Shown in pieces: positions 8,186 to 16,168 of a stretch of DNA of 64,000 bases (the first letter of the stretch is position 1; each line of letters begins with the position of its first letter). The translations under genes and the position numbers were made by a program. Source of the stretch: UBA2334 sp964396895 (lineage in GTDB: Bacteria > Pseudomonadota > Gammaproteobacteria > Burkholderiales > Burkholderiaceae_C); assembly GCA_964396895.1 (NCBI GenBank), contig CAYNGJ010000008.1:62001-126000 (forward strand). Reading direction: 5' to 3'. The notes beneath the pieces were generated by a model that did no database searches, had not been told where the DNA came from, and saw only the letters and a list, made by a program, of their open reading frames with translations.

Positions 8186-10507
8186 TCAGCGGTGGGCGTT
8201 GGCATCGGCGACGGTGAGCGCCGTCATGTTCACGATGCGGCGCACGGTGGTACTGGCGGTCAGGATGTGCACGGGCTTGGCCGCGCCCAGCAGCACGGGG
8301 CCGATGGCGATGTTGCCACCCGCTGCCGTTTTCAGCAGGTTGTAGGCGATGTTGGCGGCATCGATGTTGGGCAGCACCAGCAGGTTGGCTTCGCCCCGCA
8401 GCAGCGTGTTGGGCATGCGTTGGAGGCGGGCTTCGGCGTCCAACGCGATGTCGCCGTGCATTTCGCCGTCCACCTCCAGCCACGGTGCCTGGGTGTGCAG
8501 CAATTCGAGGGTGCGGCGCATTTTGATGGCACTGGGCTGGTTGCTGCTGCCAAAGTTGGAGTGCGACAACAGCGCGGCTTTGGGCTTCAGGCCAAAGCGC
8601 AGCATCTCTTCGGCGGCCATGACGGTGATTTCGGTCAACTCTTCTGCCGTGGGGTCGTAGTTGACGTGGGTGTCCACCAGGAACACCTGCCGGCCGGGCA
8701 GCATCAGCCCGTTCATGCAGGCATAGGTGCGCACGTCTTGCGGGGTGCTGGGGCTGCCCCCGGCGCGCTTGCCGATGACTTGGTCGATGTACTCCAGGTG
8801 GTTGGCCGTGCCGCCCCAGGTGCCGCAGATCATGCCGTCCACCTCGCCTTTGTGCAGCAGCATGGAGCCGATGAGGGTCAGACGGCGACGCATTTCGATT
8901 TTGGCCAACTGCGTGGTCAAACCCTTGCGCTCCATCATCTGCAGGTAAGTTTGCCAAAAATCGCGGTAACGGTGGTCTTGTTCCACGTTCACCACGTCGT
9001 AGTCCAGTTCCTCGCGCAGGCGCAGGCCAAACTTTTCAATGCGCTGGGCAATCACCGCGGGACGCCCAATGAGCGTGGGGCGGGCCAGCCCTTCGTCCAC
9101 CACGATCTGGCAGGCGCGCAGCACGCGCTCTTCTTCGCCCTCGGCGTAGGCCACGCGCTTGGTTTTGGCCAATTTGGCGGCGGCGTAGATGGGCTTCATC
9201 ACCGTGCCGGAGGCATACACAAAACTCTGCAGGCGCTGGCGGTAGGCCTCCATGTCGGTGATGGGGCGCAGGGCCACACCGCTGTCGGCGGCGGCCTGGG
9301 CCACGGCGGGGGCAATCTTCATCATCAGCCGTGGGTCAAACGGCTTGGGGATGAGGTATTCGGGGCCGAAGGCCAGCTTTTCGCCCACGTAGGCCGCGGC
9401 GACCACGTCGCTCTGCTCGGCCTGGGCCAACTCGGCAATGGCGTGCACCGCCGCAATTTCCATCTCGATGGTGATGGTGGACGCGCCAGCATCCAACGCA
9501 CCGCGAAAGATGTACGGAAAGCACAGCACGTTGTTGACTTGGTTGGGGTAGTCGGTGCGGCCCGTGGCCATGATGGCGTCGTCGCGCACTTCCTTGACCA
9601 GCTCCGGGGAAATTTCCGGGGTGGGATTGGCCAGGGCCAAGATCAGGGGTCTGGCGGCCATGCGTGCCACCATGTCCTGCTTGAGCACGCCACCGGCGGA
9701 CAGGCCCAGGAAAATGTCAGCCCCATCAATGATTTCGCCCAGTGTGCGGGCATCGGTTTTCTGAGCGAACTGGATTTTGTCTTCGTCCATCAGTTCGGTG
9801 CGACCCTCGTACACCACGCCGGCCAGGTCGGTGACATAGATGTTTTCGCGCGGAATGCCCAGCTTGACCAGCAGGCCCAGGCAGGCCAGGGCGGCAGCGC
9901 CCGCGCCGGAGGTGACCAGCTTGACCTGCGTGGGGTCTTTGTTGACCACTTTGAGGCCGTTCAGGATGGCAGCCCCCACCACGATGGCGGTGCCGTGCTG
10001 GTCGTCATGGAAAACGGGAATCTTCATGCGCTCGCGCAGCTTGCGCTCCACGTAGAAGCAGTCGGGTGCCTTGATGTCTTCCAGGTTGATGCCGCCGAAG
10101 GTGGGCTCCAGCGAGGCAATGATGTCCACCAGCTTGTCGGGGTCCTTTTCGTCGATTTCGATGTCGAACACATCGATGCCCGCAAACTTTTTGAACAGCA
10201 CGCCCTTGCCTTCCATGACGGGCTTGCCCGCCAGCGGCCCGATGTCGCCCAGGCCCAGCACCGCTGTGCCGTTGGTCACCACGCCCACCAGGTTGCCGCG
10301 TGCGGTGTAGCGAAAGGCCGCATTCGGGTCTTTGACAATTTCTTCACAGGGGGCGGCCACGCCGGGGGAGTAGGCCAGTGCCAGGTCACGTTGGTTGGTG
10401 AGCTGTTTGGTGGCGGCAATGGCGATTTTGCCGGGCACGGGGAACTCGTGGTACTCGAGGGCGGCGTTGCGCAGCTCAGCGCGTTTGGCTTCGGGGCTCA
10501 ATGACAT
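8186..10507 (-). CDS. maeB: NADP-dependent malic enzyme, MaeB type
   Basis: The 773-residue length and two-part build are those of MaeB. The malic enzyme N-terminal and NAD-binding domains occupy roughly residues 1-430, with DLALAYSPGVAAPC, the metal-binding FHDDQHGT and the Rossmann segment VTSGAGAAALACLGLL. A phosphotransacetylase-like C-terminal domain follows (residues about 440-773), regarded as regulatory and not catalytic in this family. It oxidatively decarboxylates malate to pyruvate with NADPH formation. The ATG has AGGAG seven bases upstream. A terminator follows the gene and a short palindrome lies upstream, so it is probably transcribed alone. Confidence 0.95.
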   Translation of the reverse strand: MSLSPEAKRAELRNAALEYHEFPVPGKIAIAATKQLTNQRDLALAYSPGVAAPCEEIVKDPNAAFRYTARGNLVGVVTNGTAVLGLGDIGPLAGKPVMEGKGVLFKKFAGIDVFDIEIDEKDPDKLVDIIASLEPTFGGINLEDIKAPDCFYVERKLRERMKIPVFHDDQHGTAIVVGAAILNGLKVVNKDPTQVKLVTSGAGAAALACLGLLVKLGIPRENIYVTDLAGVVYEGRTELMDEDKIQFAQKTDARTLGEIIDGADIFLGLSAGGVLKQDMVARMAARPLILALANPTPEISPELVKEVRDDAIMATGRTDYPNQVNNVLCFPYIFRGALDAGASTITIEMEIAAVHAIAELAQAEQSDVVAAAYVGEKLAFGPEYLIPKPFDPRLMMKIAPAVAQAAADSGVALRPITDMEAYRQRLQSFVYASGTVMKPIYAAAKLAKTKRVAYAEGEEERVLRACQIVVDEGLARPTLIGRPAVIAQRIEKFGLRLREELDYDVVNVEQDHRYRDFWQTYLQMMERKGLTTQLAKIEMRRRLTLIGSMLLHKGEVDGMICGTWGGTANHLEYIDQVIGKRAGGSPSTPQDVRTYACMNGLMLPGRQVFLVDTHVNYDPTAEELTEITVMAAEEMLRFGLKPKAALLSHSNFGSSNQPSAIKMRRTLELLHTQAPWLEVDGEMHGDIALDAEARLQRMPNTLLRGEANLLVLPNIDAANIAYNLLKTAAGGNIAIGPVLLGAAKPVHILTASTTVRRIVNMTALTVADANAHR

Positions 10508-10826
10508 GGCTTGTCTCCTGTTCCTGTGGTGCCCACGATGGGGGCCGGTTTGAGGCGTGAAATTGTACGATGCGAATCGTATTTTCTCTATGTGAAATTA
10601 CGTATCCGGTCGTGAAAGGGCCGCGCAGGGGTGGGGCGGCAGGGTCCGGTGCAAAGCGGTGCGGGTGGTCCGGGCAAGCTGGGGCCGCATGTATACCCCA
10701 AAGCCCCCTGCACCGGCGCAGTGTGCAGCGGTATCATGATTTGCCCGTCTTGGGCTGGGGGCTGTCCTTGCGTGCGGCGTGGATTTGGCCCTGTCACCAA
10801 TGTGTTGTTCACTGAAGGGAGCGGTC
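10508..10826. other. Intergenic region between maeB and the SPFH gene, with a palindrome
   Basis: No gene is supported in these 319 bases, which separate two divergent genes and should hold both promoters. The maeB side holds a perfect inverted repeat, TACGAT-GCGA-ATCGTA, at 10566-10581, 59 bases upstream of the maeB start. It is a candidate operator of unknown regulator. The rest is GC-rich with no clear sigma-70 boxes; GAAGGGAGCGG precedes the SPFH start codon as ribosome-binding site. Confidence 0.5.
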
Positions 10827-11921
10827 ATGGCACTCATGGATTTCATCAAGAAGCAATTCATCGACGTCATCCAGTGGACCGAGGACAACGATGGCACCTT
10901 GGCTTGGCGTTTTCCCATGGCGGGCTTGGAAATCCAATACGGCGCCTCGCTCACGGTGCGCGAGTCGCAGATGGCGGTGTTTGTCAATGAGGGCCAGGTG
11001 GCGGACGTGTTTGGCCCCGGCATGCACAAGCTGACCACCCAGACCATCCCCGTCCTCACCTACCTGAAGAACTGGGACAAGCTGTTCGAGTCGCCATTTA
11101 AAAGTGACGTGTACTTTTTCAGCACCCGCCAGCAGCTGGACCAGAAGTGGGGCACGCCCCAGCCCATCACCATCCGCGACGCAGACTTTGGCGCGGTGCG
11201 CCTGCGCGCCTTTGGCAACTACGCCTACCGGGTGGCGGACCCCAAGCTGTTCCACACCCAAGTGTCGGGCACGCGCGAGCGCTACACCGTGGGCGACGTG
11301 GACGGCCAGTTGCGCGGCCTGGTGCTGCAAAACATCAGCGCGGCCATTGCGGCCAGCAGCATCCCGTTTCTGGACCTGGCGGCCAACCAGCTGAAGTTTG
11401 CCGAGGTGCTGGCCCAGCAACTCGGACCAGAGTTTGAAAAGTACGGTCTGAAATTAGAGGGCATGACGGTCCAAAACCTGTCCCTGCCCGAAGACCTGCA
11501 AAAGGTGCTGGACCAGAAAATTGGCATGGGCATGGTTGGCAACGACATGGGCAAGTTCATGCAGTACCAGACGGCGCAGGCCATCCCCAAGATGGCCGAA
11601 GGCATCGGCAGTGGGGGTGGCGGCGGTGGCAGCGTGGTGGGAGACGCCATGGGCCTGGGTGCTGGGGTGGCGATGGGCCAGGTGCTGGCCCAGAGCCTGG
11701 CGCAGGGCCTGCAGGGGTCCACCGCCACGTCGCCCAACGCGGCGATCAGCGCGGCGGCGGCCAATGCAGCAGGCCAAAGCGCCCACGCCGCCGCCCAGCC
11801 CATGAAGCCCGATGAGGTCATGGCCACCCTGGAAAAACTCGGCGAGCTGAAAACCAAGGGCATCCTGACCGAAGAAGAGTTCAGCGCCAAAAAGGCCGAA
11901 CTGCTGAAGAAGCTGGTGTGA
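10827..11921 (+). CDS. SPFH-domain protein with C-terminal SHOCT motif
   Basis: The 364-residue protein starts MALMDFIKKQFIDVIQW and has an SPFH/Band-7 domain of the sort often annotated as virion core protein (YdjI-like). Typical segments are SQMAVFVNEGQVADVFGPG and the stretch RLRAFGNYAYRVADPKLF. A Gly/Ala-rich low-complexity linker (residues about 260-330, containing six consecutive glycines) leads to a SHOCT motif at the end, LGELKTKGILTEEEFSAKKAELL. SPFH proteins form membrane-associated rings or scaffolds. It heads a same-strand run with DUF4178, DUF350, UPF0149 and spermidine-synthase-like genes, a grouping I know from other bacteria without a settled function. Confidence 0.85.
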   Translation: MALMDFIKKQFIDVIQWTEDNDGTLAWRFPMAGLEIQYGASLTVRESQMAVFVNEGQVADVFGPGMHKLTTQTIPVLTYLKNWDKLFESPFKSDVYFFSTRQQLDQKWGTPQPITIRDADFGAVRLRAFGNYAYRVADPKLFHTQVSGTRERYTVGDVDGQLRGLVLQNISAAIAASSIPFLDLAANQLKFAEVLAQQLGPEFEKYGLKLEGMTVQNLSLPEDLQKVLDQKIGMGMVGNDMGKFMQYQTAQAIPKMAEGIGSGGGGGGSVVGDAMGLGAGVAMGQVLAQSLAQGLQGSTATSPNAAISAAAANAAGQSAHAAAQPMKPDEVMATLEKLGELKTKGILTEEEFSAKKAELLKKLV

Positions 11922-11929
11922 TGTATAAA

Positions 11930-11996
11930 TTCTGAACCAAAAATGCCGCTGGCGCTTGTTCGATAACAGGTGTCAGCTATCAATTAATAAAACACC
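11930..11996. repeat. AT-rich interspersed element in the SPFH-DUF4178 gap
   Basis: This short AT-rich block sits alone between two GC-rich genes. On the minus strand it reads TTGATAGCTG, then a spacer, then AACAAGCGCCAGCGGCATTTTT. From memory this resembles a dispersed element common in Comamonadaceae genomes whose core is a GATAGCTG/AAGCGC-type imperfect palindrome. Related cores occur at other sites in this window. Its function is unknown. Confidence 0.5.
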
Positions 11997-13562
11997 ATGA
12001 CCGACGCCAGCCCCCAGCGTGCCCACCGGGCCGCCTGCCCCGGGTGTGGTGCGCCGGTGTCGTTTCGCAGCGCGCAGTCCACCCATGCAGTGTGCGGTTA
12101 CTGCCACAGCACGGTGGTGCGCCAGGGCGAGGTGCTGTCGCGCATCGGCAAGATGGCCGAGTTGTTCGACGACCATTCACCCCTGCAACTGGGGGCCACA
12201 GGCCGCGTGGCCGTCCCCGGCAGCCCGGCAGCCGCTACCCAGGGTTTTGTGGTGGTGGGGCGTTTGCAGTACCAGTCGGCCCAGGGCGTGTGGACCGAAT
12301 GGGCCGTGCTGCAGGATGACGGCCAATGCGCCACCCTGAGCGAGGACAACGGCAGCTACGTGTACGCGCGCCCCCGCGAGTTGGGCCGAGCGCTGCCCGA
12401 TGCCGCGCATTTCCGCCTGGGGGCCACCACCGCCATCGACGGGCGCAGCTACACCGTGACCAGCGTCGCCGAGGTGCAACTGCGGGCCGCCGAGGGCGAA
12501 CTGGCCCACCTGCCCGAGCTGGGTCGCCCCTTTGCCATGGTGGAGCTGCGCAGCCAGGGCGACCCCGGCGGCAAGGGCAGCCAGGGCGCGGTGCTGTCGC
12601 TGGACTACAGCCCCACCTTGCTGGGCCAGCCCGCCGTCGCCAGCCTGGGCCACGAGGTGCAGCTGGACGCACTGGCCATGACCGGGCTCAAACCCCAAGC
12701 CGAACGTGAAGAAAAAGGCCGCCAGTTCAGCTGCCCCGCGTGTGGGGCGCCTGTCACGGTGGAGCTGGGCAGCACCAAACGGCTGACCTGTGCCTCTTGC
12801 CACAGCCTGATCGACCTCACCCAGGGCGTGGGCGCCGAGCTGCTGCAGGCCCGTCAGCGCGAGCCGGTGGAGCCCCTCATTGCGCTGGGCAGCACCGGAC
12901 GGGTCCAGGGCCGTCCCTGGCAGGTGGTGGGCTTTCAGCACCGCATGGGCAGCGAGCCCGAAGACCCCCACGAACACTTTGGCTGGAACGAGTACCTGCT
13001 CTACAACGCCAAAATGGGTTTTCAGTTTCTGGTGGACGCGGAAGACGGTTGGAGCTTGGTCAAACCCACCACGGGTGCGCCCGTGCTGGGTTTTGGTGGC
13101 AAAAGTGCCACCTATCTGGGCACCCAGTACGCCCTGCAATACGCCTACAACGCCGAAACCACCTACGTGGCGGGCGAGTTCTACTGGCCGGTGGAGCGCG
13201 GGCAAAAGTCGTTCAACCGGGACTTTGCCTCTGGCCAAAGCCTGCTGTCGCAGGAGCAGACGCCCCGGGAAATCACCTGGTCCAGCGGCAGCCGCCTGCA
13301 CGCCAAGGTGGTGGCCGACGCCTTTGGCCTGCAGGACCAGCTGGCCAGCATGGCCCGGCACGACGCCGCCCCCGTTTCATTGGCCAAGGGCCCGTCGCAG
13401 ATGGTGATCGTCCTGACCATCTTCCTCATCATCGTGTTGCTGGCCTGGCTGGACAGCACCGACGATTGTGACCCCTCGTTGCAAAATTGCGCCGCCGCCA
13501 GCGGCACGCGCAGTTCGGGTGGCTCCTGGGGGGGCTACTCCAGCGGGGGGTCGCACAAATGA
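11997..13562 (+). CDS. DUF4178 protein with two zinc ribbons and a membrane anchor
   Basis: The 521-residue protein carries two Cys4 ribbons, CPGC/CGYC at residues 14-36 and CPAC/CASC at about 246-267. Each is followed by a DUF4178 beta-rich domain (the second includes EHFGWNEYLLYN). A single transmembrane helix, MVIVLTIFLIIVLLAWL, lies near residues 468-484. The tail is short and Gly/Ser rich (GSWGGYSSGG). The function of DUF4178 is not established; the duplication suggests binding of two similar partners at the cytoplasmic membrane face. The gene lies 75 bases after the SPFH gene with an AT-rich element between, and DUF350 follows 27 bases later. Confidence 0.8.
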   Translation: MTDASPQRAHRAACPGCGAPVSFRSAQSTHAVCGYCHSTVVRQGEVLSRIGKMAELFDDHSPLQLGATGRVAVPGSPAAATQGFVVVGRLQYQSAQGVWTEWAVLQDDGQCATLSEDNGSYVYARPRELGRALPDAAHFRLGATTAIDGRSYTVTSVAEVQLRAAEGELAHLPELGRPFAMVELRSQGDPGGKGSQGAVLSLDYSPTLLGQPAVASLGHEVQLDALAMTGLKPQAEREEKGRQFSCPACGAPVTVELGSTKRLTCASCHSLIDLTQGVGAELLQARQREPVEPLIALGSTGRVQGRPWQVVGFQHRMGSEPEDPHEHFGWNEYLLYNAKMGFQFLVDAEDGWSLVKPTTGAPVLGFGGKSATYLGTQYALQYAYNAETTYVAGEFYWPVERGQKSFNRDFASGQSLLSQEQTPREITWSSGSRLHAKVVADAFGLQDQLASMARHDAAPVSLAKGPSQMVIVLTIFLIIVLLAWLDSTDDCDPSLQNCAAASGTRSSGGSWGGYSSGGSHK

Positions 13563-13589
13563 AGCACCGTTTTTCAGAAGGAGAATCCC

Positions 13590-13811
13590 ATGGAACTTGA
13601 ATGGTTCAGGCCCGCCGCGTTCATCGGCTCGGTGGTGTTTGCCCTGGTGGGTGTCATCGTGTTCTGGTTGGCCTTCATCGTCATCGACAAGCTCACGCCC
13701 TACAACCTGTGGGAAGAACTGGTCGAGAAACAGAACATGGCCTTGGGTCTGGTGGTGGCGGCCATGAGCTTGGGCATCTCGCTCATTGTGGCGGCGGCCA
13801 TTCACGGGTAA
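13590..13811 (+). CDS. DUF350 small membrane protein
   Basis: A 73-residue protein with two hydrophobic helices (FIGSVVFALVGVIVFWLAFI and LGLVVAAMSLGISLIVAAAI) around a polar loop, DKLTPYNLWEELVEKQN. This is one copy of the DUF350 unit, which in YjfL-type proteins occurs repeated. AGAAGGAG is well placed upstream of the ATG. Companions in this cluster suggest a membrane stress or polyamine-related role, but no biochemical activity is known to me. Confidence 0.85.
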   Translation: MELEWFRPAAFIGSVVFALVGVIVFWLAFIVIDKLTPYNLWEELVEKQNMALGLVVAAMSLGISLIVAAAIHG

Positions 13812-13821
13812 GGTGTGGGCC

Positions 13822-14517
13822 ATGAAACCCTTTGTTGACTACATTGCCCACCACCCGGCCGTGCTCGCCGACCACCAGGCCCTGAGCGAGGCCGAGCAGG
13901 ACGAACTGTTCGACGCCCTCAACCAGCCCGAGCTGCCCGACGACTGCATGACCGCCGAAATGGCCGACGGCTATCTGACCGGCTGCGCTCTCAGCCCCCA
14001 CACCATCGAAATGGCCGACTGGCTGGAAGACGTGTTCGGCCAGGCCAGCATGCCGGCTTGCGACAACCCCCAGGCCAAAGACCGCCTGCTGTCCCTGGTG
14101 CTGCGCCGCTGGCGCGACATCCAGCACGCCTTCACCCCTGAGGTGGTCGAGCGGGTGCTGCACACCGGCGACCTGCCGATGTTCACTCCGCTCATCGGGC
14201 ATGTGGACCCGCAAGAGGTGGTGCATCCCGTGCAGTTTGACGAAGACGAGCGCCGCATGGGCGAGTGGCTGGGTCGCGATTGGGCGGTGGGGTTTTTCAG
14301 CGCCATTCAGCGCGATGAAACCTGGAAACACCTGCTGGAAGACGAGGCCCACTGGTCCCTGGTGGCCCCGGTGCTGCTGTATTTCCAAGGGTACGACGCC
14401 GCCCAGCCCGATTACGCCCTGGACGACGACCCCGAGGCCCTGCAACGCCTGGTGCAAAGCCTCTACCGCGTGAGCACCTATTGGCGCAACTTCAGCGCCG
14501 CCTTGCAAACCGCCTGA
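13822..14517 (+). CDS. UPF0149/YecA-family protein
   Basis: The 231-residue acidic protein shows the YecA/YgfB (UPF0149) pattern: MTAEMADGYLTGCALSP near residue 45, then WLGRDWAVGFFSAIQ and the final LYRVSTYWRNF. Many relatives end in a SEC-C zinc motif; this one does not. The function is unknown. The start ATG lies 11 bases after the DUF350 stop, indicating one transcript with it. Confidence 0.8.
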   Translation: MKPFVDYIAHHPAVLADHQALSEAEQDELFDALNQPELPDDCMTAEMADGYLTGCALSPHTIEMADWLEDVFGQASMPACDNPQAKDRLLSLVLRRWRDIQHAFTPEVVERVLHTGDLPMFTPLIGHVDPQEVVHPVQFDEDERRMGEWLGRDWAVGFFSAIQRDETWKHLLEDEAHWSLVAPVLLYFQGYDAAQPDYALDDDPEALQRLVQSLYRVSTYWRNFSAALQTA

Positions 14518-14598
14518 GCCCGCGCGCGGCCCGTTGTTCGAGCCTGCGCCTGACCCCACTGGCCCCGCGCGGGCCAGCGGTGGTGGCCAGCGTGCCCC

Positions 14599-16155
14599 AT
14601 GCCCCGCATGAACCCCATTCAACGCCAGCCCCCGCCGGTTGAAGTGGCGCTGCTGGCCAGTGTGTTCGTCATCGCCGCCTGCGGGCTGCTGTACGAGCTG
14701 GCAGCCGGTGCCCTGGCCAGCTACGTGCTGGGCGACTCGGTGCTGCAGTTTTCCACCGTCATCGGGGCCTACCTGTTTGCCATGGGCGTGGGCTCCTACC
14801 TGTCGCGCTTTTTCGAGCGCCAGCTGCCCGCGCACTTTTTGCGCATCGAACTGTTGGTGGCCCTGACCGGGGGCTTGCTGCCCGGGTTGCTGTTTTTGGC
14901 GCACGGCTACCTGCCTGGGGCGTTTCGCCTGGTGCTCTACGCCTTGGTGCTGCTGGTGGGCATGCTGGTGGGGCTGGAAATTCCGCTGGTCATGCGCATA
15001 CTGAAGCGCAATGTGGCGCTGAAAGACCTGGTGTCGCAGGTGCTCACCTTTGACTACCTGGGCGCGCTCGCCGTGTCGGTGGCGTTTCCGCTGGTGCTGG
15101 TGCCGCACCTGGGCTTGGTCCGCACGGGCTTGCTGTTCGGGTTGATGAACGCCGCAGTGGCCCTGTGGGCGCTCTGGCTGTTCCGGCACGAGTTGCGCCA
15201 CCTGCGCGCCCATGTGGCGGCCTGCCTGGGCACGCTGGCCGTGCTGGTGGCCGCCTTTGTCGGGGCAGACCGCATCACCACCCACGCCGAAGACCGCTTT
15301 TATGCCGACAAGGTGGTGTACGCCGCCACCTCGCCCTACCAGCGCATGGTCGTCACCCACAGTCCCGGCGAGGGGCGCACCGGCCACCGCCTGTTTTTGA
15401 ACGGCAACCTGCAGTTCGCCGAACGCGACGAGTACCGCTACCACGAGGCACTGGTGCACCCCGCCATGCTGGCCCACGGCGCCCCCCAAAAAGTGGCCGT
15501 GCTGGGCGGTGGCGACGGCATGGCCGTGCGCGAAATCCTGAAATACCCCAGCGTGAAGCAGGTCACCCTGGTCGAGCTGGACCCGGCCATGACCCGGCTG
15601 TTTGCCGACACCCCCGCGCTGGCCGCCCTCAACCACCAGGCCCTGCACAGCCCCCGGTTGACCACCGTCCACGCCGATGCCTTCACCTGGCTGCAAACCA
15701 CGCCCGAGGTGTTCGACGTGATCGTGGTGGACTTCCCCGACCCCACCAACTTCGCCGTGGGCAAGCTCTACAGCCACACCTTTTATGGCCTGCTGGACCA
15801 GCGGCTGAGCGCCAGCGGCTACGCGGTGGTGCAGTCCACCTCGCCGCTGGTGGCGCGCCACAGCTTTTGGACCGTGGTGGCCACCATCGAGTCGGCCGGG
15901 CTGCTCGCCGCGCCCTACCACGCCCATGTGCCCAGCTTTGGCGAGTGGGGGTACATCGTCGCCAGCCGCCGCCCGTTTCGGGTGGTGGGGCCAGAGGCAC
16001 CGTGGCCTGCGGGCCTGCGCTTTTTGAACCCCACCAGCCTGCCGCTGCTGTTCGACTTTCCGCCCGACATGGACCGGGTGGCCGCGCCCGTCAACCGCCT
16101 GAGCAACCAGGTGCTGGTGCACACCTACGAAACCGAATGGGGGCGGCTGCGGTGA
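14599..16155 (+). CDS. speE: Polyamine aminopropyltransferase with N-terminal membrane domain
   Basis: The 518-residue protein joins about seven predicted transmembrane helices (residues 15-225) to a spermidine-synthase-type catalytic domain. The catalytic part keeps DEYRYHEALVHPAM, the nucleotide-binding VLGGGDGMAVREIL, the acidic VELDPAM and the catalytic VVDFPDPTN. The expected reaction moves an aminopropyl group from decarboxylated S-adenosylmethionine to a diamine. The membrane half may handle or sense polyamine, which is inference. The speD gene needed for the donor is at 38041-38436, not here. ATG 14608 is an alternative start. The symbol is by homology; the true substrate is unproven. 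Confidence 0.85.
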   Translation: MPRMNPIQRQPPPVEVALLASVFVIAACGLLYELAAGALASYVLGDSVLQFSTVIGAYLFAMGVGSYLSRFFERQLPAHFLRIELLVALTGGLLPGLLFLAHGYLPGAFRLVLYALVLLVGMLVGLEIPLVMRILKRNVALKDLVSQVLTFDYLGALAVSVAFPLVLVPHLGLVRTGLLFGLMNAAVALWALWLFRHELRHLRAHVAACLGTLAVLVAAFVGADRITTHAEDRFYADKVVYAATSPYQRMVVTHSPGEGRTGHRLFLNGNLQFAERDEYRYHEALVHPAMLAHGAPQKVAVLGGGDGMAVREILKYPSVKQVTLVELDPAMTRLFADTPALAALNHQALHSPRLTTVHADAFTWLQTTPEVFDVIVVDFPDPTNFAVGKLYSHTFYGLLDQRLSASGYAVVQSTSPLVARHSFWTVVATIESAGLLAAPYHAHVPSFGEWGYIVASRRPFRVVGPEAPWPAGLRFLNPTSLPLLFDFPPDMDRVAAPVNRLSNQVLVHTYETEWGRLR

Positions 16156-16168
16156 GCCGCCCGGTCGC

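Noticed and set aside
8156..10504. A 782-codon open frame opposite maeB
   Set aside because: It is the shadow of a GC-rich gene; no domain is recognisable and maeB has a ribosome-binding site, terminator and family motifs.
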